A stretch of 43,640 nucleotides of DNA from Spirochaetales bacterium. Its GTDB lineage: Bacteria > Spirochaetota > Spirochaetia > SZUA-6 > RPPD01. Below, in pieces: positions 34,378 to 40,660 of the stretch (positions are counted from its first letter, which is position 1; each line of letters starts with the position of its first letter). The stretch lies in assembly GCA_016929065.1 (NCBI GenBank), contig JAFGJO010000067.1:1-43640 (forward strand), read 5' to 3'. The position numbers and the translations under genes are program-made. Below the pieces are notes generated by a model. The model worked only from the letters and a program-made list of their open reading frames with translations, was not told where the DNA came from and searched no databases.

Positions 34378-34900
34378 CGAGTTTTGGCAGGTCTGAGATA
34401 CTGGAAAGCTTGAAGAACATCAAAAATTCTTTTGTCGTACCGTATTGAAGGGGATGGCCGGGAACATCTTTTTTCCCCACTTCCTTAATCATGTTTTTTG
34501 ACGCCAGGAGTTTAATCATTGAATCGGCCCCGACACCGCGGATGGATTCAATTTCGCTTCGCGTGATCGGCTGGGAATATGCAATAATGGCAAGGGTCTC
34601 GAGTGCAGCCCGCGACAGCCTTCCCTCATTGCGTTTTCCGTAGCGGGGACGCAATATGTCCAGGAGCTCTTCTTTCGGGCTGAAAAAATAGCCTCCGGCC
34701 AGATTCAGCAGCTGTACCCCATGCACATCGGCCTCATAGACTTCCTTGATCCTGTCCAGAATCCCCTTTATCTCCTGTTTCGGAATTCCGGTTACCCTGG
34801 CGAGGAATTCTTCTGTCAGCGGTTCGTTCTCAAGAAACAGAACTGCCTCTACTAATGCGGTTTGTTTGTTAATAATATCCATATCCTGTTTTTCACTCAT
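34343..34900 (-). CDS. scpB: Segregation and condensation protein ScpB
   Basis: A 185-residue kleisin-partner protein. Two winged-helix domains are visible: LVEAVLFLENEPLTEEFLARVTG (13-35) and LSRAALETLAIIAYSQPITRSEIESIRGV (94-123). With ScpA and SMC it forms bacterial condensin. A TTGATT-17-TATAAA promoter ends 8 bases before the ATG and there is no ribosome site, so its mRNA is probably leaderless, separate from scpA, whose stop lies 80 bases upstream. It overlaps rluB downstream. Confidence 0.94.
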   Translation of the reverse strand: MSEKQDMDIINKQTALVEAVLFLENEPLTEEFLARVTGIPKQEIKGILDRIKEVYEADVHGVQLLNLAGGYFFSPKEELLDILRPRYGKRNEGRLSRAALETLAIIAYSQPITRSEIESIRGVGADSMIKLLASKNMIKEVGKKDVPGHPLQYGTTKEFLMFFKLSSISDLPKLDEVEQERFELR

Positions 34901-34908
34901 ATCATCAA

Positions 34909-34937
34909 TTTATAGTAAAAAGACGGGGAACAATCAA
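34909..34937 (-). promoter_or_regulatory. Promoter of scpB-rluB
   Basis: Minus-strand TTGATT (34937-34932), 17-base spacer, TATAAA (34914-34909), then only 8 bases to the scpB ATG. Confidence 0.65.
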
Positions 34938-34980
34938 TACTGCCCGTCATTCTTATCTGCATCTGCTGCTGCGGTAATTT

Positions 34981-35775
34981 CTACACCGGATCGCTGGAAA
35001 GCTCTTTCTCTGTTCCCTGTGCCTGTGCAGCCACAGCATCTGCGGCATCATCCGGTTCATGCAATGTTTTTGAATACCGGGCAACACGTATATCCCCGAA
35101 CAATCTGTTCTGGAAAATACTGATTTCCTTATATTTTACCATTTCTAGAATAGCAAAAAAAGTACATATCACTTCGAGCATGGATTTGCTGTTTTTCAGA
35201 ATATCCGTAAACAATACATCTGTTTTGGCCTCAAGCAGTTCCCGGATAAACGTCACTTTTTCATTGATGGTCACTTCTTCATACAGATCAATAATTTTTT
35301 CCGGCGTGAGCCTGGACACGATCGTCGAGAATGTCTTTAAAAGGTCCCATACATCTATTTTCTCCCAGATATCCTCGTCTTTAAACGGCAATACTGTCTG
35401 TGCTGTTTTTCGTTCAACGAGCCACTCCGCCTCGTTTTCTTTTTCTGCGATCAGTTCACTCAGTTTTTTGAATTTCTGGTATTCAATCAGCTTTTCCACA
35501 AGCTCCTGGCGGGGGTCATCAAAATCATCGTCTATGTCGATCTCGACGGGCAGGAGCATTCTGGATTTAATCAAGAGAAGTGTGGCAGCCATGAGATAAA
35601 ATTCCGTGAGACCATCCAGTTCAATTTTTGATGCATAGGCAAGATACTCGAGATACTGCTCGGTGATCCGGGCGATGGGAATATCATATATATTTATTTC
35701 CTGTTTTCGAATCAGAAAAAGAAGGAGATCCAGAGGCCCCTCAAATTCTCCAATGTGAAATTTTGTTTCTTCCAT
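34981..35775 (-). CDS. scpA: Segregation and condensation protein ScpA
   Basis: A 264-residue kleisin. The N-terminus FEGPLDLLLFLIRKQEINIYDIPIARITEQYLEYL is the SMC-neck-binding signature; the C-terminal winged helix (about 195-240, VICTFFAILEMVKYKEISIFQNRLFGDI) binds the SMC head. The tail is acidic and Ala-rich. GAAGGA before the ATG supports the start. It lies 63 bases downstream of folK and upstream of scpB, from which it is separated by a promoter. Confidence 0.94.
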   Translation of the reverse strand: MEETKFHIGEFEGPLDLLLFLIRKQEINIYDIPIARITEQYLEYLAYASKIELDGLTEFYLMAATLLLIKSRMLLPVEIDIDDDFDDPRQELVEKLIEYQKFKKLSELIAEKENEAEWLVERKTAQTVLPFKDEDIWEKIDVWDLLKTFSTIVSRLTPEKIIDLYEEVTINEKVTFIRELLEAKTDVLFTDILKNSKSMLEVICTFFAILEMVKYKEISIFQNRLFGDIRVARYSKTLHEPDDAADAVAAQAQGTEKELSSDPV

Positions 35776-35838
35776 AATTCCTTCGGATTATTTATGTTGA
35801 TTTTATCAAAAAAAACAGCATTGCCCGGATGCTTTGGA

Positions 35839-36339
35839 CTACACAGTATATCGGGACACAGAATGAAAGTAAACTCCCTGCGGCTCAATTTCCGACAATA
35901 TTTCTGAAAACAATCTGTGCGTTCCCGGGTGCCGCAGCTCCGGGGCAAGTTCAACAAGCGGAATCAAAACAAATTGCCGTTTTGCCATTTCAGGATGAGG
36001 AATGACAAGATCCGGCCTGTTCACACATGCTGAACCAAACAGCAGAATGTCGATATCAATGACACGCGGTCCATTCCGGAAAGTGGCGGTTCGGCCGGTT
36101 TTCTGCTCTATATTCTTGATGCAGTCAAGCAATTGTTCCGGAGAAGAAGTGCAGTCACCCTGTGCGATACAATTCAAAAACAACGGCTGGTCAGTGACGT
36201 ACAATGGCTTTGACTCGTATATGGCCGAAACCCGGAAGTTACCAAGAGATTCCGACAAACAGGCCAGGGTTTTATTAATATGTATTTCACGTGGATTGAT
36301 ATTCGATCCAAGCGAAAGAAACACCGTCACTTTTTCCAT
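35839..36339 (-). CDS. folK: 2-amino-4-hydroxy-6-hydroxymethyldihydropteridine pyrophosphokinase
   Basis: A 166-residue HPPK of folate synthesis, transferring pyrophosphate from ATP to hydroxymethyl-dihydropterin. Motifs: LSLGSNINP at the start, SAIYESKPLYVTDQPLFLNC, and RNGPRVIDIDILLFG with the two Mg-binding Asp; HPEMAKRQFVLIPLVELAPEL follows. ATG 36339 with AGGTG about 9 bases upstream gives the standard N-terminus MEKVTVFLSLGSN; the 14 extra codons of the longer frame overlap the recA terminator and are not conserved-looking. No other folate gene is nearby. Confidence 0.93.
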   Translation of the reverse strand: MEKVTVFLSLGSNINPREIHINKTLACLSESLGNFRVSAIYESKPLYVTDQPLFLNCIAQGDCTSSPEQLLDCIKNIEQKTGRTATFRNGPRVIDIDILLFGSACVNRPDLVIPHPEMAKRQFVLIPLVELAPELRHPGTHRLFSEILSEIEPQGVYFHSVSRYTV

Positions 36340-36361
36340 ACGATTCACACCTGCCCGGAGC

Positions 36362-36399
36362 AAAAAAAAGAAATGCCGCATTCAAAAAAAAATGCGGCA
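36362..36399 (-). terminator. Terminator of recA
   Basis: Minus-strand stem TGCCGCATT / AATGCGGCA, 8-base loop, then TTTC and a run of eight T. It overlaps the upstream edge of folK, so folK needs a promoter of its own or read-through. Confidence 0.85.
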
Positions 36400-36421
36400 G
36401 GTTTCTTTTCGTTGAGAAATC

Positions 36422-37549
36422 CTATTCGGAATCTGTTTCAATTTCAGCTTCCGAAACGGATTCTGTATCCGGAGTTGATTTTGTTTCCTGAACCGGTACT
36501 GCGGCTGCGCGCTCTCGCGGTGGAAACAGGAGTGCTTTTAATTGTTTCTCGACATCGGCGAATACATCGGGATTATTTTCCAGAAATGTCTTTGCATTCT
36601 CTCTCCCCTGCCCGATTTTCTCACTTCCTATGGAATACCAGCTTCCGGTCTTGGTAATGATATTATGCTCAACGCCGGCGTCAAGCATGCTTCCCTCGGC
36701 AGAAATTCCCTTTCCGAACATGATTTCAAGTTCGGTTTTCCTGAAGGGAGGCGCCACCTTGTTTTTGGCCACTTTCACTCTGACACGGTTTCCGATTGCC
36801 TTGTCTTCTCCCTGTGAAATTGTTTCGATCCTGCGGACTTCCAGCCGTATCGATGAATAAAACTTTAATGCATTCCCGCCGGTGGTGGTCTCGGGATTGC
36901 CGAACATTACCCCGATTTTCATCCGGATCTGATTGATGAAAATAAGGCAGGTCCCTGATTTTGAAATAGTTCCGGTAAGTTTCCGCAATGCCTGGCTCAT
37001 CAGCCGGGCCTGAAGACCCATGTGGGAATCGCCCATGTCGCCTTCGATTTCAGCACGCGGAGTAAGGGCGGCGACAGAGTCAATAACGATTATATCGACA
37101 CCGCCGGAACGGACAAGATGATCTGCTATTTCAAGTGCCTGTTCTCCGTTATCCGGCTGTGACACCCACAATTCGTCGATATTGACGCCCATGGCTTCGG
37201 CATAGACCGGGTCCATGGCGTGTTCGGCATCGATAAATGCCGCAACGCCGCCGAGTTTCTGTGCTTCAGCGATTGCGTGCAGAGCAAGGGTTGTTTTCCC
37301 GGATGATTCCGGCCCGTAGATTTCGATAATACGGCCTTTTGGATATCCCCCCACGCCCAGAGCATGATCAAGAAGAATTGACCCCGATGGAATAACCTGG
37401 ATATTCGGCCGTTCGCCGCCCTCTCCGAGTTTCATTATGGAACCTTTTCCAAATTGTTTTTCTATCTGCAGTCGCGCCGCTTCCAGAGCCTGCGCCTTGT
37501 CGCCGGTGAATTGGCCGAGAGTGCTTTTATTTGATGATTTTGCTGCCAT
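36422..37549 (-). CDS. recA: Recombinase RecA
   Basis: A 375-residue RecA. Walker A is GPESSGKT (about 75-82), Walker [13 protein letters not shown], the DNA-binding loop region [19 protein letters not shown], and the ATP-site [30 protein letters not shown]. The C-terminus is extended and acidic ([15 protein letters not shown]), as in regulated RecA proteins. AAGGGG before the ATG supports the start. A perfect 10-bp inverted repeat 30 bases upstream may be a regulatory site. Monocistronic, ended by a strong terminator. Confidence 0.97.
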   Translation of the reverse strand: MAAKSSNKSTLGQFTGDKAQALEAARLQIEKQFGKGSIMKLGEGGERPNIQVIPSGSILLDHALGVGGYPKGRIIEIYGPESSGKTTLALHAIAEAQKLGGVAAFIDAEHAMDPVYAEAMGVNIDELWVSQPDNGEQALEIADHLVRSGGVDIIVIDSVAALTPRAEIEGDMGDSHMGLQARLMSQALRKLTGTISKSGTCLIFINQIRMKIGVMFGNPETTTGGNALKFYSSIRLEVRRIETISQGEDKAIGNRVRVKVAKNKVAPPFRKTELEIMFGKGISAEGSMLDAGVEHNIITKTGSWYSIGSEKIGQGRENAKTFLENNPDVFADVEKQLKALLFPPRERAAAVPVQETKSTPDTESVSEAEIETDSE

Positions 37550-37578
37550 AGATGACCCCTTTATGTCTATCGAATATA

Positions 37579-37610
37579 ATTTTTTACAGGAGATTACTCT
37601 TGTAAAAAAT
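37579..37610. promoter_or_regulatory. Inverted repeat upstream of recA
   Basis: ATTTTTTACA (37579-37588) and TGTAAAAAAT (37601-37610), perfect 10-bp arms around a 12-base spacer. On the minus strand a TTTACA hexamer inside the distal arm could be the -35. The interval 37550-37864 otherwise holds only one repeat arm (37801-37831). Confidence 0.5.
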
Positions 37611-37800
37611 CATGAATGTCCTGTGCGTTTCAAACTGCGGTCAATAATGTATACCAGGCTTTGTGTTGTCCTGCTTTCATATTTCGTTATTTTTTTCCCC
37701 AGTTTCCTTGATAATATCTTCCGATGAATCGATGGTCAAGGGCAATGAATTGCACCTCTGGGGCTGCAGAGCATAGTGAGCAGGTGTTATTTATAAACAA

Positions 37801-37831
37801 CGTTCTTCGCAGTCTTTACGTCCTCTGCGTG
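37801..37831. repeat. Single arm of the 9-bp periodic CGCAGAGNN repeat
   Basis: On the minus strand the units CGCAGAGGA, CGTAAAGAC and TGCGAAGAA follow each other at 9-bp steps. A degraded partner arm may be the TGCAGAGCATAGTGAGCAG stretch near 37764-37783. The related elements at 14806 and 39617 are more complete. Confidence 0.5.
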
Positions 37832-37864
37832 TTATTTTTTAGTTTACATACCGATACTAAATAC

Positions 37865-38527
37865 ATGAGGATACAGCAATTTGTTGTTACAGTAATACTC
37901 CTCTTCTCTCCGGCGATACTGCATTCCCAGCTGGTCACAGAGTTTGTCAGATCAAGTGACCGTTCGATGAACAGTTATATCATCGATTTCATTCTTAAAG
38001 ATGTTGACAGCGGGATCGAGGCGGTCCGGGCCCTGGCTCTGCGTGAAGACCCTTTTATCACCGATATTCTCGAGTTCCTTGTTCTGCGAAAGGGAAAAAC
38101 CGAATTGCCCTACCGCGACCGTATATTGTATTTTCTGCTGCATTCCTTTTTTACTCCCGGCACCCCGGCCGATATCCTTGAAAACAGGCTCTTCGTGAAT
38201 AGAAAAATACTTGAAACGATGATCCAATTGATTGATGATTTTTCCGATTATGATATTAAGGTGGAAATAATCCGGATCATCGCTCTCCTGAAGGAACCGG
38301 TTTACTATTCTTTTATTCTTGTCGAAATGAATCATTATCTTGAGAAGATGAAACAACAAAACGGTTTCCTTTCATTTCCGCATGAAAAAACAGTGATCGA
38401 ATGTATTATCGCTGCCGGAGCCTGCGAAATCAGTGAATCACGTCCCCTGCTCACCGACATGATCTCCTTCACGACCTCAAAAAGCATTGTTGGGGAAGCC
38501 AGACGGGTACTGAAACAGTTCAGATAA
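37865..38527 (+). CDS. Secreted HEAT-repeat-like helical protein
   Basis: A 220-residue exported protein. From ATG 37865 the N-terminus is a signal peptide (MRIQQFVVTVILLFSPAILHS, cut before QLV). The mature part is all-helical with HEAT-like pairs (GIEAVRALALREDPFITDILEFLVLRKG; DYDIKVEIIRIIALLKEPVYYSFILVEMNHYL), a pattern common in spirochaete periplasmic proteins. The frame is open back to 37724, but those codons run through a repeat arm and are not protein-like. The Shine-Dalgarno site is weak. Its function is unknown; neighbours (recA, kduI) give no hint. Confidence 0.6.
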   Translation: MRIQQFVVTVILLFSPAILHSQLVTEFVRSSDRSMNSYIIDFILKDVDSGIEAVRALALREDPFITDILEFLVLRKGKTELPYRDRILYFLLHSFFTPGTPADILENRLFVNRKILETMIQLIDDFSDYDIKVEIIRIIALLKEPVYYSFILVEMNHYLEKMKQQNGFLSFPHEKTVIECIIAAGACEISESRPLLTDMISFTTSKSIVGEARRVLKQFR

Positions 38528-38607
38528 CCGTTATGTTTGTTTTGCTCTATCAATCGAAGGCAAAAACTTCTGTCAATTATTAAAACTATATTCCCTGGCC
38601 CATAATC

Positions 38608-38637
38608 TTGACTTGATAAGTTATTAATAGATATACT
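38608..38637 (+). promoter_or_regulatory. Promoter of kduI
   Basis: TTGACT (38608-38613), 18-base spacer, TATACT (38632-38637). The transcript would start near 38644 and carry a 136-base leader. Confidence 0.65.
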
Positions 38638-38667
38638 GTAGACAAGCTAAAAATTATTTTGATACTT

Positions 38668-38716
38668 CCAAAAACAGCCGTTTTTTTGGATTTTCAGACG
38701 CCAAAAGTAATCCAAA
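38668..38716 (+). promoter_or_regulatory. Two competing stem-loops in the kduI leader
   Basis: CCAAAAAC (38668-38675) can pair with GTTTTTTTGG (38680-38689, two bases bulged); TTTGGATT (38685-38692) can instead pair with AATCCAAA (38709-38716). The two share TTTGG and exclude each other, as in attenuators. Confidence 0.4.
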
Positions 38717-38779
38717 GGCCTCATTAATATTCAGCAGGAGGTTTGTTTTTGAAAATGGGTATCATTATGGAGGAGAATT

Positions 38780-39610
38780 ATGGACATTCGGGATGCAGTC
38801 AATTTTGAGTATTACAAGAAAATGGATACCGCGGAACTCCGAAAAAACTTTCTGATACAGGATCTCTTTAAAAAAGATTCACTGAATTTGACGTACAGTT
38901 ATTATGACAGAATGATCGTCGGCGGGATCTGCCCTACAAAACCGATCAAACTGACAATGGCCAGGGAAATTATCGGCGGAGATTACCTTTTGGAACGCCG
39001 TGAAGCAGGCATTATCAATATAGGAAGCAAGGGTGATGTCACCGTTGACGGCACTGTATATACGCTTGACTCACGGGACGCTCTGTATATCGGGATGGGT
39101 GCCAAAGAAGTTGTCTTTTCAAGCGCAGACGCTTCCAAACCGGCAAAGTTTTATTTCAATTCATCACCCGCGCATAAAGCATATCCGACAACAAAAATCG
39201 GAATCAAGGATGCGGAGCCGATTCATACCGGTGAAGCTGAAAAAAACAACAAGAGAACAATTTACAAGTTCATTCATCCGGACGGCGTAAAAAGCTGTCA
39301 GCTTGTCATGGGGATGACCCTGCTTGATCCGCCGAGTATCTGGAACACCATGCCGTGCCACACACACCCGCGCAGAATCGAAGCCTATTTTTACTTTGAC
39401 ATTCCAGGCGACGACCTGCTCTTTCATCTGATGGGAAAAGCTGATGAAACACGTCATATCGTTGTCAGAAACGAAGAAGCGGTCCTGTCACCGAGCTGGT
39501 CACTCCATTCGGGTGTCGGTACCTATAAATACAGTTTTATCTGGGGGATGTGCGGTGAAAACCAGACATTCACTGATATGGACGGGATTCCAATGAAGGA
39601 TATCAAATAA
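38780..39610 (+). CDS. kduI: 5-keto-4-deoxyuronate isomerase
   Basis: A 276-residue KduI, which converts 4-deoxy-L-threo-5-hexosulose uronate (from unsaturated pectin or glycosaminoglycan units) to 3-deoxy-D-glycero-2,5-hexodiulosonate. The zinc ligands are visible: His194 and His196 in CHTHP, Glu201 in RIEAYFYF and His243 in WSLHSG. The length is standard. GGAGGAGAATT before the ATG is strong. A short open frame with its own GGAGG site lies just upstream and overlaps the start. The next gene, 206 bases on, encodes the following pathway step. Confidence 0.96.
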   Translation: MDIRDAVNFEYYKKMDTAELRKNFLIQDLFKKDSLNLTYSYYDRMIVGGICPTKPIKLTMAREIIGGDYLLERREAGIINIGSKGDVTVDGTVYTLDSRDALYIGMGAKEVVFSSADASKPAKFYFNSSPAHKAYPTTKIGIKDAEPIHTGEAEKNNKRTIYKFIHPDGVKSCQLVMGMTLLDPPSIWNTMPCHTHPRRIEAYFYFDIPGDDLLFHLMGKADETRHIVVRNEEAVLSPSWSLHSGVGTYKYSFIWGMCGENQTFTDMDGIPMKDIK

Positions 39611-39616
39611 AAAAAA

Positions 39617-39745
39617 CCGCAGGAGGCGCGGAGAAACGCAGAGAGAAGATAGTGAAAAAAAGAATATTGATTGATGAACACTTGAATTTTAATTCTTTTT
39701 ATTTTGATATTTCAGAATCTCAGCATACTCTGCGTGCTCTGCGTT
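39617..39745. repeat. Inverted-repeat element between kduI and kduD
   Basis: Left arm 39617-39645 (CGCAGGAGG, CGCGGAGAAA, CGCAGAGAG) and right arm 39728-39745 (on the minus strand two CGCAGAGNN units) face each other across about 80 bases of A/T-rich DNA with no open frame. It looks like a small non-autonomous element or REP-type repeat. Confidence 0.6.
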
Positions 39746-39816
39746 GAATAAATTATAAAAAATGTTTTATTACCCGGTATTTTTAATAGAAATTTATTGT
39801 ATAGAGGAGGAACTTA

Positions 39817-40605
39817 ATGTTTTCAGAAAAAAGCTTTGATCTGACAGGGAAGGTAGCCCTTGTTACCGGAGGATCATATGGGATTGGATTTGCGATTGCC
39901 CAGGGACTTGCGAAGTTTGGTGCAAAAATAACATTTAACGATATCAACCAGGAACTGGTTGATAAAGGACTTGCAGCATACAAAGAAGAAGGTATCGCAG
40001 CAAATGGATATGTTGCTGATGTTACCAATGAAGACCAGATCAATGAACTGGTGAAAAAAATCGAGTCAGATGTCGGCCCAATTGACATTCTGGTAAACAA
40101 CGCGGGAATCATTAAAAGAATCCCAATGCATGAAATGTCTGCCGATGAATTCCGTCAGGTGATCGATGTTGACCTCAATGCTCCCTTTATCTGCGCCAAG
40201 GCGGTCCTGCCGTCCATGATGAAAAGGAAAAGCGGAAAGATCATCAACATCTGCTCGATGATGAGTGAATTGGGCCGTGAAACAGTATCTGCCTATGCGG
40301 CTGCAAAGGGGGGCTTAAAAATGCTCACCCGGAATATTGCATCAGAATACGCTGAATACAATATTCAATGTAACGGGATCGGACCGGGATACATTGAAAC
40401 TCCCCAGACTGCACCGCTCCGCACTCCGGACCATCCGTTTAACAAATTCATTATCTCTAAAACTCCCGCTGCACGCTGGGGATTGACCGACGACCTCATG
40501 GGCCCGGCGGTATTCCTGGCATCGAGTGCTTCTGATTTTATCAACGGCCATGTGCTGTATGTAGACGGCGGGATTCTTGCGTATATCGGGAAAATGCCCA
40601 AATAA
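39817..40605 (+). CDS. kduD: SDR dehydrogenase, 2-dehydro-3-deoxy-D-gluconate 5-dehydrogenase / gluconate 5-dehydrogenase
   Basis: A 262-residue short-chain dehydrogenase. The NAD(P) site is TGGSYGIG (17-24), NNAG is present, and the catalytic set is Ser in NICSMMS with YAAAK. The C-terminal ISKTPAARWG...GHVLYVDGGILAYIGK matches the gluconate 5-dehydrogenase type of SDR. Pairing with kduI argues that its main job is the KduD step: 3-deoxy-D-glycero-2,5-hexodiulosonate to 2-keto-3-deoxygluconate. GAGGAGG before the ATG sets the start. A strong terminator ends the transcript. kdgK and kdgA, which would complete the path, are not in view. Confidence 0.9.
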   Translation: MFSEKSFDLTGKVALVTGGSYGIGFAIAQGLAKFGAKITFNDINQELVDKGLAAYKEEGIAANGYVADVTNEDQINELVKKIESDVGPIDILVNNAGIIKRIPMHEMSADEFRQVIDVDLNAPFICAKAVLPSMMKRKSGKIINICSMMSELGRETVSAYAAAKGGLKMLTRNIASEYAEYNIQCNGIGPGYIETPQTAPLRTPDHPFNKFIISKTPAARWGLTDDLMGPAVFLASSASDFINGHVLYVDGGILAYIGKMPK

Positions 40606-40625
40606 ATCTTTTCAGGAATAAACAC

Positions 40626-40660
40626 GGACAGTCCCTTTCTTTACGGACTGTCCTTTTTTT
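40626..40660 (+). terminator. Terminator of kduI-kduD, probably bidirectional
   Basis: Stem GGACAGTCC / GGACTGTCC with a 10-base loop and a run of seven T. The stop codon of the converging clp gene overlaps the T run. Confidence 0.88.

Noticed and set aside
37724-37864. Upstream extension of the HEAT-like protein
   Set aside because: It crosses a repeat arm, is not protein-like, and would bury the clear signal peptide starting at 37865.
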